Assembly (NCBI RefSeq): GCF_025562755.1
Contig: NZ_CP103300.1
Coordinates: forward strand, 5,272,501 to 5,336,500
Direction: 5' to 3'
Length of the DNA: 64,000 bases
From: Endozoicomonas euniceicola
Lineage (GTDB): Bacteria; Pseudomonadota; Gammaproteobacteria; Pseudomonadales; Endozoicomonadaceae
Positions 9,575 to 17,945 of this stretch are shown here, in pieces; position 1 is the first letter of the stretch, and the number at the start of each line of letters is the position of its first letter. Made by a program: the position numbers and the translations under genes. The notes beneath the pieces are model-generated. The model was not told where the DNA came from. It saw nothing but the letters and a program-made list of their open reading frames with translations, and searched no databases.

Positions 9575-10828
9575 CTAAACAATGTCTCCACCAAGGATGC
9601 GCTGTTGCAGTGGTGAGTGACCCAGTTCGTAAGGCAATTCGTTGGGGTGGTTAGTATCCCATAAGCAAAGGTCTGCAATCTTGCCTACTTCAATGGTTCC
9701 GAAGTCATCGATGATACCCAACGCCCTGGCGGCTTCCCGGGTGGTTCCTGCAACGGCTTCGGCTGCGCTCAGTTGAAAAAGGATACAGCTCATGTTCATC
9801 ATTAGCCGGATTGAAGCCAGAGGTGAACTGCCCGGGTTGACATCGGTGGCAACCGCCATAGGTACTTTAAAGCGGCGTAGCAATTCGATGGGCGGTTTTC
9901 TGCTCTGCTTCAGATAGTAAAAAGCACCGGGAAGAAGAACGGCAACGGTTCCTGATTGTGACAGATCTACAGCGCCGGTTTCATCCAGATATTCCAGGTG
10001 GTCGCAGGACAAGGCCCCCATTGAAGCGGCCAGAGAGCTGGAACGAGTCAATGAGAGCTGCTCAGTATGACCCTTGATGGCAAGGTTGTGATCAAGGGCG
10101 GTGCGAAACACCCGTTCGCACTGTTTGAGGTCGAAGCCAACCGTTTCACAAAATGCGTCAACGGCGTCTGCCAGCCCCTGTTCTGCAACCGTGGGGATGA
10201 TTTCGTTACAGACAAGGTCGATGTAGTCGTCGGGTCTTCCGGCGTACTCAGGGGGCAGGGTATGAGCAGCCAGTAGAGTGGTTTTGACCCGGATGGGAAC
10301 TCTGTTACCCAACTCCCGGGCGACTTCCAGCATTTTGATTTCATCGGAAAGGCTGAGGCCATAACCGGACTTTATTTCAACAGTCGTTACTCCTTCCCTG
10401 ATCAGAGCCTCAAGTCTGGGCAGCGCGGATTTGATCAACTGCTCTTTGGAACGAACCCTGGTCGCCCTGACAGTAGACAAAATTCCCCCGCCCTTTTGGG
10501 CGATTTCCTGATAAGACTTGCCCTGTTGTCTCTGTTCAAACTCGTTGGCACGGTTGCCGCCGAACACCAGATGGGTGTGGCAATCAATTAAACCCGGAGT
10601 CAACCAGCGATTATGGCCGTCAATAACATCGTAGGGCAGTGACGTGGCGGTGACAGACGACATTGGTTGAATACAGGCAATGCGGCCATTCAGAACACCG
10701 AGGGCGCATTGTGTACGAACGCCGTAGGCATCTGGCAGGGTCGGGTCAAACGTTGCCAGGTTAACGTTAATCCATACCCGGTTACAGTCTTTGAGGCTGG
10801 TCATCTGGGGGAGGGGCATATCAGGCAT
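9575..10828 (-). CDS. hutI: Imidazolonepropionase HutI
   Basis: Hydrolyses 4-imidazolone-5-propionate to N-formimino-L-glutamate (third step). It is an amidohydrolase-family TIM barrel. The metal-binding HTH motif is in DCHTHLVFGGNR (H84, H86). Further conserved blocks are KGHTEQLS, the central DHLEYLDETG and the C-terminal ATDVNPGSSP, holding the remaining ligand and substrate residues. 417 residues, near the usual 400-410. First gene of the leftward hut operon, so its promoter must lie in 10829-11221. Two ATGs (10828, 10819) are possible and neither has a strong ribosome-binding site. Confidence 0.95.
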   Translation of the reverse strand: MPDMPLPQMTSLKDCNRVWINVNLATFDPTLPDAYGVRTQCALGVLNGRIACIQPMSSVTATSLPYDVIDGHNRWLTPGLIDCHTHLVFGGNRANEFEQRQQGKSYQEIAQKGGGILSTVRATRVRSKEQLIKSALPRLEALIREGVTTVEIKSGYGLSLSDEIKMLEVARELGNRVPIRVKTTLLAAHTLPPEYAGRPDDYIDLVCNEIIPTVAEQGLADAVDAFCETVGFDLKQCERVFRTALDHNLAIKGHTEQLSLTRSSSLAASMGALSCDHLEYLDETGAVDLSQSGTVAVLLPGAFYYLKQSRKPPIELLRRFKVPMAVATDVNPGSSPLASIRLMMNMSCILFQLSAAEAVAGTTREAARALGIIDDFGTIEVGKIADLCLWDTNHPNELPYELGHSPLQQRILGGDIV

Positions 10829-11221
10829 AAATTGAACCCGTAAACAGTGTCGGTGGTACAGGGTGGTTGTACACGGTGACTGCGGTAATTTGTTAACCCG
10901 GTCTTAAAAGATATAAAGAGTTTCAGGCCAGCTGACAAGTACTTGTCAGCTGGCGCTGGACAATAAGGATAGCTGCTTCATGATGAAGTATTGAAATAAA
11001 AGTAACTCTGGCTGTCCGGAGTTTTATTTCTGATCTGCCCAAGGGAGGTAAGTACCGGTATTTCTGGGGAATGGTCGGTTTTGATGAGCAGCCACTGTTT
11101 TTTTAGAGATTTTTTAACTCAAATAGTTATTAAAAACTGAGCAAATATGACGAAATACAGAGAAGTGAACTAACTTTATTGAGAGAAGCAGTCGTTCTAA
11201 TCATTCAATTCGGTAACGACG
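10829..11221. promoter_or_regulatory. Divergent hut / putP control region
   Basis: This 393-bp gap separates hutI (leftward) from the symporter (rightward), so it must hold both promoters. The outstanding element is the perfect 28-bp palindrome at 10927-10954. The right half (about 11095-11200) is AT-rich, as expected upstream of a promoter. I see no gene here. No hutC repressor gene lies beside the operon. Confidence 0.6.
10927..10954. promoter_or_regulatory. Perfect 28-bp palindrome, candidate operator
   Basis: Both halves mirror exactly around agtact (left half gccagctgacaagt), with no spacer. It lies 99 bp upstream of hutI and 267 bp upstream of the symporter start. Such a site suits a dimeric or tetrameric regulator. 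As RNA it could only form a hairpin with an unpaired centre and there is no T-run, so it does not look like a terminator. The core orientation ACAAG..CTTGT is the reverse of the CTTG..CAAG pattern I associate with HutC sites, so the regulator is uncertain. Confidence 0.6.
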
Positions 11222-12745
11222 ATGACTGATAATAACCTGATTCTGTTAACCTTCCTGATTTACTTTGGATTGATGTTGCTGGTCGGCCTGTTTGCCTGGC
11301 GTCAAACGCTCAGTTCTTCCGATTATTTTCTTGGTGGGCGCTCCCTTGGACCATGGTCTGTGGCGTTAAGTGCGGGGGCGTCCGATATGAGTGGCTGGTT
11401 ACTGCTGGGCTTACCTGGTTATGCATTTGCAGCCGGTCTAGAGGCGTTTTGGCTGGCGGCAGGCTTGCTGGGAGGCACCTGGCTGAATTGGCTGATTGTG
11501 TCGCGACGCCTCAGGACTTACAGCGCTTTGGCTGATGACTCTCTAACATTACCTGAGTTTCTTGCTAATCGTTTTGAAGACAGAAAAGGCTTGTTGCAAC
11601 CTGTCTCGGCGGTTTTTATTTTGATCTTCTTCCTCTTTTATACCAGCTCCGGCCTGGTGGCCGGTGGCAAACTGTTTGAATCAGCGTTTGGTATTGATTA
11701 CCGCTGGGCCGTCATGATTGGCATGGTCAGCGTCATTTCCTACACGCTGTTTGGTGGTTTTCTGGCTGTCTGCTGGACGGATTTAATTCAGGGACTGTTG
11801 ATGGCTGCCGCTTTGCTGGTGGTGCCGGTTGCGGCGCTGGAAGCCAGTGGTGGAGCTGATACTGTTTTTCAGGAGTTGCAGAGGATTAACCCTGAACTGT
11901 TAAGCGTGTTCACCACCGTCAATGGTGAGGCTTTGTCAGTAATAACGGTGCTATCCCTGTTAGGCTGGGGGCTGGGGTATTTTGGTCAGCCGCATATTAT
12001 GGCTCGCTTTAAAGCGGTTCAGTCCGAAGGGCAGCTGGTACTGGCTCGCAGAATTGCAGTGAGCTGGACAGGCATCTGTATGCTGGGGGCTTTACTGGCA
12101 GGCCTGGCGGGTGTGGTTTACACACAGAGGGCAGGGATCAGTCTTGATGATCCCGAAGCGATTTTTATGGTGATGGTGAATGCACTGTTCAATCCGGTTA
12201 TTGCCGGTATTCTGCTGGCCGCAATTCTGGCTGCCATCATGAGTACCGCAGATTCGCAGTTACTGGTTTGCTCAACGGCTTTTGCAGAAGACTTTTACCG
12301 GGATATTTTCCGGCGTAACGCCCCTCAGGAAGAAGTGCTTCTGGTTGGGCGTATTGCCGTGGTGGGAATTGCGGTCATTGCCACCTGGCTGGCACTGAAC
12401 CCTGACCGTTCTGTGCTGGGTATGGTTTCTTATGCCTGGGCAGGCTTTGGAGCAGCCTTTGGTCCGGTGCTGGTTCTGTCGCTGTATTGGCGACGCATGA
12501 ACGGTATAGGTGCATTAGCGGGTATTGTGGCTGGTGGACTGACGGTTGTGTGGTGGAGGCAGCAGCAAGGTGGCTGGTATGACCTTTATGAAATCATTCC
12601 GGGAATTATTGCCGCTACCCTGGCTGTCGTGGTGTTCAGCTACCTGGGCAGAAAACCATCAAAAAACATGGAAACCCTGTTTGATAAGGTTAATGGCCGG
12701 GTCGGGCAGCTTTCACATAATGATGATGAGCCTTCGGTTTCCTGA
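11222..12745 (+). CDS. putP: Sodium/proline symporter (PutP-type, SSS family)
   Basis: Inner-membrane transporter coupling Na+ entry to uptake of proline or a related solute. The 507 residues form about 13 hydrophobic segments. The Na+-site region AGASDMSGWLLLGLPGYA (51-68) places A53, D55, S57 and G58 at the same numbers as in E. coli PutP. The family motif SYTLFGGFLAVCWTDLIQG follows. It is divergent from hutI, so it could serve histidine-operon physiology, but the sequence is closest to proline permeases and no putA is nearby. The ATG at 11222 has only a weak upstream GGTAA. Substrate is inferred. Confidence 0.88.
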   Translation: MTDNNLILLTFLIYFGLMLLVGLFAWRQTLSSSDYFLGGRSLGPWSVALSAGASDMSGWLLLGLPGYAFAAGLEAFWLAAGLLGGTWLNWLIVSRRLRTYSALADDSLTLPEFLANRFEDRKGLLQPVSAVFILIFFLFYTSSGLVAGGKLFESAFGIDYRWAVMIGMVSVISYTLFGGFLAVCWTDLIQGLLMAAALLVVPVAALEASGGADTVFQELQRINPELLSVFTTVNGEALSVITVLSLLGWGLGYFGQPHIMARFKAVQSEGQLVLARRIAVSWTGICMLGALLAGLAGVVYTQRAGISLDDPEAIFMVMVNALFNPVIAGILLAAILAAIMSTADSQLLVCSTAFAEDFYRDIFRRNAPQEEVLLVGRIAVVGIAVIATWLALNPDRSVLGMVSYAWAGFGAAFGPVLVLSLYWRRMNGIGALAGIVAGGLTVVWWRQQQGGWYDLYEIIPGIIAATLAVVVFSYLGRKPSKNMETLFDKVNGRVGQLSHNDDEPSVS

Positions 12746-12777
12746 AGGGCTTCAGTGTTGTTGTCACCAGAGACTCA

Positions 12778-13422
12778 TTACATCATCCCGGTTTGTAGCT
12801 CTGCCTCGGTATACAACGGGTAGTTTTTTGCGTCAGGCAGCTGGTAATGCCACCACTCACTCTGGATCGGGTTGAAACCGGCGATGCTCATAACGCCTGC
12901 CAGCAGCAGGCGGTTGTGCTGGGCTTTCTCTGACACCTGGTCATTGCCGTGGTGAGCCAGTGGGCGGAAATCGTCAAAACCGGTTCCCATCTCCAGCTCC
13001 TGCCCAAAACGGTCTGTGAGAGTCAGATCAATAGCGATGCCCCGGCAGTGCGGACAGGTGCCGGTTTGAGGGTGTGAGACATACATGGGATCGGGGGTGT
13101 GGTCGAACAATAACTGCTGAGCCTCCCGGGGGCGAAATGCATCCCATATTTTCAGCTTTAAGCCCAGTGGTGCCAGAATATCAATCGCTTTTTCCAGACC
13201 GGTTACGGCATCCTGGTGCAGGTAGCACAGAGGTTTTTTATAAAGAGGCCTGCCGGTAAAATTATCATCGGAAGCATAAGCGATGGATAGAGTCACATCG
13301 TGACTTTCGGGCGTGATGGCGATAAGCGTCTGTGTCTTCATAATCGGTGTGTCTTTATCAATAGTCATCGGTGGTGGATTTTTGGTCGGGCTTCCATTCA
13401 GGTTATCACCCTTTATCGGCAT
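12778..13422 (-). CDS. D-alanyl-D-alanine dipeptidase (VanX/DdpX family)
   Basis: Zinc peptidase of the M15 family that cleaves free D-Ala-D-Ala. The zinc-binding pattern HxxGxAxD is present as HCRGIAID (H125, D132). The catalytic glutamate and third ligand lie in SEWWHY (E189, H192). The transition-state arginine is in DAFRP (R97). All catalytic positions expected from VanX are therefore filled. 214 residues from the first ATG; the start may instead be residue 28 (MKTQTLIAI), since the first 27 residues look unconserved. Its ATG is directly next to the stop of the PTS gene, so the two are co-transcribed. No vanH/A ligase is near, so recycling of cell-wall dipeptide is likelier than glycopeptide resistance. 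Confidence 0.88.
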   Translation of the reverse strand: MPIKGDNLNGSPTKNPPPMTIDKDTPIMKTQTLIAITPESHDVTLSIAYASDDNFTGRPLYKKPLCYLHQDAVTGLEKAIDILAPLGLKLKIWDAFRPREAQQLLFDHTPDPMYVSHPQTGTCPHCRGIAIDLTLTDRFGQELEMGTGFDDFRPLAHHGNDQVSEKAQHNRLLLAGVMSIAGFNPIQSEWWHYQLPDAKNYPLYTEAELQTGMM

Positions 13423-14490
13423 TCACGATGAAATCTGGTTACTGGCCGGGGGAGCAGGTGTTTTTACAGGTTTAAGCAGATTGACGGTAATCGCAGTGAC
13501 CAGCATGCCAATAAGCGTGGCGAAAATATACCAGCAACGTCCATCAACCACTGGTAAGACAATCCAACCTCCCCAGGGAGCGTTGTTTATGACCCCGGCA
13601 CTGAAACCAATGATGTTACCGGTAATGCCGCCCAAAACGATGGCAGGCAGTACTCTTAATGGGTCGGCTACGGCAAAGGGTATTGCGCCTTCGGAAATTC
13701 CTATCATTCCCATCATCAGCGCCGCTTTTCCTGCCTGATGTTCTTCACCTGAATATTTAAGTGGCGCCAGAACGGTTGCCAGCCACATCCCCAGTGGCGG
13801 TGTACAGATAGCAACCCCCACTCCCCCCATAAGATAGGGGTGATCCTTAACCTGGGTTTGCGCAAACAGGGTGGCGACTTTGTTGACAGGCCCGCCCATG
13901 TCAAAGGCTGTCATGGCACCCAGAATAACGCCCATGAAAACTTTTGACGTTCCCTGCAGATTGTGCAGGCACTCATTAAGGGTGGTCATAAGGTGAGCAA
14001 TGGGATGACCAATAAACCAGATAACAACGGCAGAGGTCAGAAAAGTACCCAGCAGCGGGTAGATGAAGATCGCTCCCATGGGTTTCATGGCTCTAGGCAG
14101 GGGGATGCGCTTCAGCAGGTTAACAATATAACCGGCGATAAAGCCAACAACGATGGCTCCGAGGAAGCCTCCTCCATAGCTTTCTGCCAGCCAGGCACCA
14201 ATCATTCCCGGTGCGAGTCCGGGGCGGCTTGCCATTGACCAGGCAATGTAGCCCCCCAGTATGGGGATAAACAGTGTAAAACCTGCTGCTCCCATATCCC
14301 AGAGGTCTTTCAGAAAGCCGGCCTCAGGCTGAGCGCCTTCGCCATTCAGCATAACGGCAAGGGACAACAGAACACCACCGGCAACGATAAACGGGATCAT
14401 GTGGCTGGTGCCGGTTAAGAGGTGTATTTTCAGGTTGAGCAGCTCATGCCTGAAGTTCAGAGGTGTGATTGCCGGGGTCGATAATTTCAT
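13423..14490 (-). CDS. PTS fructose-family EIIC membrane component, stand-alone
   Basis: Integral membrane sugar-translocating subunit of a phosphotransferase system. 355 residues with about 9-10 hydrophobic segments. Typical fructose/mannitol-family EIIC features are the N-terminal TGTSHMIPFIVAGG, the central FDMGGPVNKVA and the loop GISEGAIPFAVADP. No EIIA or EIIB domain is fused, and none is encoded nearby, so it must borrow phosphorylation partners from elsewhere or act without them. It is followed without a gap by the D-Ala-D-Ala dipeptidase gene. The true substrate cannot be read from the sequence. Confidence 0.9.
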   Translation of the reverse strand: MKLSTPAITPLNFRHELLNLKIHLLTGTSHMIPFIVAGGVLLSLAVMLNGEGAQPEAGFLKDLWDMGAAGFTLFIPILGGYIAWSMASRPGLAPGMIGAWLAESYGGGFLGAIVVGFIAGYIVNLLKRIPLPRAMKPMGAIFIYPLLGTFLTSAVVIWFIGHPIAHLMTTLNECLHNLQGTSKVFMGVILGAMTAFDMGGPVNKVATLFAQTQVKDHPYLMGGVGVAICTPPLGMWLATVLAPLKYSGEEHQAGKAALMMGMIGISEGAIPFAVADPLRVLPAIVLGGITGNIIGFSAGVINNAPWGGWIVLPVVDGRCWYIFATLIGMLVTAITVNLLKPVKTPAPPASNQISS

Positions 14491-14590
14491 TATTCTGAAA
14501 ATCTCATTGTCTGGCAGGTGAGTACCGTTATCAATGCGTAGTCATCAAACGGGTTTATGAGTATAGGATGTACAGGGAGGGTTTGTGATA

Positions 14591-15328
14591 TCAGTGACTC
14601 CGTTTCTGCCTCATGCGGCGGTTCAGCATTTCAACCATCAGTGAGAAAGCCATGGCGAAGTAGATATACCCCTTGGGTATGTGGAAGTTCAGACCTTCAG
14701 CCATCAGCGACACACCAACAAGAATAAGAAAGCTGAGTGCCAGCATTTTGAAGGTTGGGTTATTACTGACAAACTGGCCTATGGGCCCAGCCGCAAACAT
14801 CATGACACCCACGGCAATCATTATGGCAGCCACCATCACCCAGACGTCATCGGCGAGGCCAACAGCGGTGATAACAGAGTCCAGGGAGAAAACGATATCC
14901 AGCAGTGCGATTTGAATCAGGGTGGGGATAAAGCCTCGTCTTATAAGTGCCGGGCTGGTCTCATCTTCCGGCTCAAGACTGTTGTGTATTTCGTGTGTTG
15001 ATTTTGCCAGTAGGAACAGTCCGCCACCGAATAGAATGATATCTCTGCCAGAGACTTCGTGCCCAAATACGGTAAACCAGGTGGCTGTCAGACCCATAAT
15101 CCAGGCAATGGAAAGCAGTAAGGCAATTCGGGTACCCATTGCCAATAGGAGCCCGAGGTAGCGGGCTTTCGCACGTTGCTGTTCTGGCAACCGGTCGACC
15201 ACAATGGTAATGAAAATGATATTGTCGATGCCAAGAATGATTTCAAGCAGAGCCAGTGTCGCCAGGGCTATCCAGGGTTCAGGTGTCAGCAGGACTTCCA
15301 GAGTAGGCAGGGAAAAAACGGGGTCCAT
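14591..15328 (-). CDS. TerC-family integral membrane protein
   Basis: 245 residues with about seven membrane segments. The family signature is the acidic intramembrane motif LEIILGIDNIIF near residue 28-39 and a second copy LDIVFSLDSVITAVGLAD around 145-162. Relatives (TerC, Alx, YgdQ, YoaE) are linked to tellurite resistance, manganese export and metal loading of exported proteins. This one resembles the YgdQ-like group without CBS domains. It is a single gene on the minus strand between the PTS gene and gltA. A Mn2+ role would be inference. Confidence 0.9.
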   Translation of the reverse strand: MDPVFSLPTLEVLLTPEPWIALATLALLEIILGIDNIIFITIVVDRLPEQQRAKARYLGLLLAMGTRIALLLSIAWIMGLTATWFTVFGHEVSGRDIILFGGGLFLLAKSTHEIHNSLEPEDETSPALIRRGFIPTLIQIALLDIVFSLDSVITAVGLADDVWVMVAAIMIAVGVMMFAAGPIGQFVSNNPTFKMLALSFLILVGVSLMAEGLNFHIPKGYIYFAMAFSLMVEMLNRRMRQKRSH

Positions 15329-15412
15329 GATGCGCCCTTAGCTCCATTGACGGTTGTGCTTATTTATATCGGCCTGCTTCATTTTAGACGTTAACTGGTT
15401 GCAAGAGAGGTA

Positions 15413-15453
15413 ATAAAAAAGCCAGCGGTTCACAATGAGTGTTTTGCTGGCTT
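15413..15453 (-). terminator. Rho-independent terminator of gltA
   Basis: On the minus strand the stem aagccagc / gctggctt is followed by TTTTTATT. It lies about 40 nt after the gltA stop and before terC. Confidence 0.8.
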
Positions 15454-15489
15454 ACTGAGGTGGGTGGTCAGTCAGATTGAACGGTTAGA

Positions 15490-16773
15490 TCAGCGTTGAT
15501 CCAGAGGTACAAAGTCTCTGGATGTAGCACCGGTATACAACTGACGAGGGCGGCCAATGCGATATTCACCACTGATCATTTCATGCCAGTGCGCAATCCA
15601 GCCTGGCGTACGACCTGTAGCAAAGATAACGGTAAACATCTCGGTTGGAATACCCAATGCTTTCAGGATGATACCCGAGTAGAAGTCAACATTCGGATAG
15701 AGTTTCTTCTCAATGAAATATTCATCTTCCAGTGCGATCTGTTCAAGGCGCTTGGCAATTTTGAACAGCGGATCGTTTTCCAGACCCAGTTCCTGCAGAA
15801 CCTCGTCACAGGTCTGCTTCATCACTTTGGCACGGGGGTCAAAGTTTTTATACACGCGATGGCCAAAGCCCATCAGGCGGAAAGGGTCGTCCTTGTCTTT
15901 GGCGCGAATGATGAATTCTTCAATATTGTCAACACTGCCAATCTCATTCAGCATCAGCAGCACTGCTTCATTGGCTCCACCATGAGCCGGTCCCCACAGG
16001 GCTGCAATACCAGCAGCAATACAGGCGAATGGGTTAGCTCCACTGGAACCGGCTAAACGAACCGTTGAAGTGGATGCATTCTGCTCATGGTCTGCATGAA
16101 GCAGGAAGATACGATCCATGGCGCGTGCTAGAACCGGGCTGACTTCGTACTCTTCGCAAGGGGTGGCAAACATCATGTGCAGGAAGTTACCACCGTAGGA
16201 AAGGTCGTTGCGTGGGTACATGAAAGGCTGACCAATGGAGTATTTGTATGCCATAGCGGCCAGGGTTGGCATTTTGGAGATCAGGCGGTAGGCACAGACT
16301 TTCCTGTGTTTCTCATTAGTGATGTCCAGCGAGTCATGATAAAACGCAGACAACGCACCGACAACGCCACACATTACTGCCATAGGGTGTGCGTCGCGAC
16401 GGAAGCCTGAGAACAGGTCAATCAGTTGTTCATGAACCATCGTGTGATTCATGATGGTTTTCTGGAACCGGTCTTTTTCTTCAGCCTTTGGCAATTCCCC
16501 GTAGATCAGCAGATAACAGGTTTCCAGATAGTCAGAGTGTTCTGCCAGTTGCTCAATAGGGTAACCTCTGTGCAACAGTATGCCCCTGTTGCCATCAATG
16601 TAAGTGATTCTGGACTCACAGGACGCAGTAGATACAAAGCCAGGGTCGTACGTAAAATAGCCATTGGCAGTAAGGCTGCGGACGTCAATGACATCAGGAC
16701 CGGTAGAACCGGAGTAAACAGGTAACTCCAGTTCTTTGCCTTCTATTGATAAGAGAGCTTTTTTTTCAGCCAT
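15490..16773 (-). CDS. gltA: Citrate synthase GltA
   Basis: Condenses oxaloacetate and acetyl-CoA to citrate, entry step of the TCA cycle, in the cytoplasm. Family blocks are clear: HADHEQNASTSTVR, WGPAHGGANEAVL (substrate-binding His) and MGFGHRVYKNFDPRA (catalytic His). The ATG at 16773 gives 427 residues, the same length as E. coli type-II citrate synthase, and has AGGAGG upstream. A longer frame to 16827 adds 18 non-conserved residues. It is divergent from sdhC across a 432-bp control region, the arrangement seen in enterics and pseudomonads. Confidence 0.96.
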   Translation of the reverse strand: MAEKKALLSIEGKELELPVYSGSTGPDVIDVRSLTANGYFTYDPGFVSTASCESRITYIDGNRGILLHRGYPIEQLAEHSDYLETCYLLIYGELPKAEEKDRFQKTIMNHTMVHEQLIDLFSGFRRDAHPMAVMCGVVGALSAFYHDSLDITNEKHRKVCAYRLISKMPTLAAMAYKYSIGQPFMYPRNDLSYGGNFLHMMFATPCEEYEVSPVLARAMDRIFLLHADHEQNASTSTVRLAGSSGANPFACIAAGIAALWGPAHGGANEAVLLMLNEIGSVDNIEEFIIRAKDKDDPFRLMGFGHRVYKNFDPRAKVMKQTCDEVLQELGLENDPLFKIAKRLEQIALEDEYFIEKKLYPNVDFYSGIILKALGIPTEMFTVIFATGRTPGWIAHWHEMISGEYRIGRPRQLYTGATSRDFVPLDQR

Positions 16774-17205
16774 GATCAGGTTGGCCTCCTGTTTTGCCGT
16801 TTTATTGGTGTCTTTATAGTCAATCAAGGCCCTGATATGAGTAATTATTAGACAAAAAATGAACGGGCCCGCTTGTACGGTTCGCCCACTATAGAGGGAT
16901 TAAATCTTTTGTCAAACCTGAAAAATAGTGAAAACTTATGATCGATAAAATAATGGTCGATAAGCAGAACTCCTTAACATGCAGGTAAATTGTAATTAAA
17001 AACCGAAGTGTATATACTTCAAACCCGAAGTTACGAAAGGCTTTTAGCAGGGGACGGAATAGCCTCCAGGCACTGACGTTTACCCTGTAAATCTCAGTAC
17101 TTGAGCAGGTTTAATACCTGCGCTTTTTGGGAACCCTGAGTGTTCTGCATTAGGGTTTCAGTGCTCTCTCTGCTGTACATGCCGTAAGGCGTTGGGACAA
17201 AAAAC
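16774..17205. promoter_or_regulatory. gltA / sdhC divergent control region and sdh leader
   Basis: No gene is seen in these 432 bp. The part next to gltA (16840-17000) is AT-rich and must contain the gltA promoter. An interrupted palindrome gaagt-N6-acttc lies at 17005-17020. Close to sdhC there are two hairpins: 17105-17128 with a T-run (listed separately) and aaccct...agggtt at 17132-17157. They suggest a structured leader of the sdh message. Confidence 0.55.
17105..17128 (+). terminator. Terminator-like hairpin in the sdh leader
   Basis: Stem gcaggt / acctgc with a 5-nt loop, followed by gcttttt. It has the form of a short intrinsic terminator and points toward sdhC, whose start is 78 nt further on. 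It may end a short leader transcript or act in attenuation. The stem is only six pairs, so strength is modest. Confidence 0.5.
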
Positions 17206-17580
17206 GTGAATAGCAAAAGACCAGTTAATCTGGATATAACCACAATAAAACTGCCCCTGCCAGCTTATACCTCCATCTTGCATCGACTGTCAGGCATACT
17301 CCTTTTCGCTGGAGTAGGGTTGCTAATTTATGCACTGGAACTTTCGCTGGCTTCTGAAGAATCCTTTGCTGACCTGCAGATAGTTATGTCATCGGGACTG
17401 GCAAAATTTATCCTCTGGGTTCTGCTTTCAGGATTGATCTACCACTTCGTTGCCGGAGTAAAACACTTATTGATGGATGCTGGCATTGGTGAAGAGCTTG
17501 AATCGGGTCGTATCGGTTCAATAGCAACCATTGTCGTATCAGCGGTTCTGATTGTTCTGGCGGGGGTCTGGGTATGGTAA
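17206..17580 (+). CDS. sdhC: Succinate dehydrogenase cytochrome b556 subunit SdhC
   Basis: Membrane anchor of complex II that helps bind haem b and ubiquinone. 124 residues with three hydrophobic segments. The N-terminus SKRPVNLD and the motif SILHRLSG match SdhC, and the haem-ligand region is HFVAGVKHLLMD. The start is a GTG at 17206, chosen because it reproduces the conserved N-terminus; the ribosome-binding site is weak. It overlaps sdhD by 7 nt, indicating translational coupling. First gene of a long rightward TCA operon. Confidence 0.95.
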   Translation: MNSKRPVNLDITTIKLPLPAYTSILHRLSGILLFAGVGLLIYALELSLASEESFADLQIVMSSGLAKFILWVLLSGLIYHFVAGVKHLLMDAGIGEELESGRIGSIATIVVSAVLIVLAGVWVW

Positions 17581-17942
17581 CCAATATCACCAATTTGTCC
17601 CGAAGTGGTTTGTATGACTGGATGATGCAACGTCTGTCGGCGATTGTTCTGGCAGCCTACACCCTGTTTATAGCTGGGTATATTTTAACAACCCCGGAAC
17701 TGGATTATGGGCAGTGGCATGAACTGTTCAGCCAGGTCTGGGTGCGGATTTTCAGTTTTCTGGCGCTTCTGTCTCTTATTGCCCATGCCTGGGTAGGCAT
17801 GTGGACCATTGCCACAGATTATTTAAACAGCCGCGCTTTCGGAGAAAAGTCGGTGTTGATTCGGTTCCCCGTACAACTGATCTGCTTCATCGCACTGTTC
17901 AGTTATCTGGTTTGGGGCATACAAGTAATCTGGGGGCTCTGA
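17574..17942 (+). CDS. sdhD: Succinate dehydrogenase hydrophobic anchor SdhD
   Basis: Second membrane anchor of complex II, contributing to the quinone site. 122 residues, three membrane segments. The pattern GLYDWMMQRLSAIVLAAYT and the haem/quinone segment AHAWVGMWTIATDYL are characteristic. Overlaps the end of sdhC and is followed 3 nt later by sdhA. Confidence 0.94.
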   Translation: MVTNITNLSRSGLYDWMMQRLSAIVLAAYTLFIAGYILTTPELDYGQWHELFSQVWVRIFSFLALLSLIAHAWVGMWTIATDYLNSRAFGEKSVLIRFPVQLICFIALFSYLVWGIQVIWGL

Positions 17943-17945
17943 TTA

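Noticed and set aside
16774..16827. Upstream extension of gltA by 18 residues
   Set aside because: The ATG at 16773 has AGGAGG upstream and gives the standard 427 residues; the extension is not conserved.
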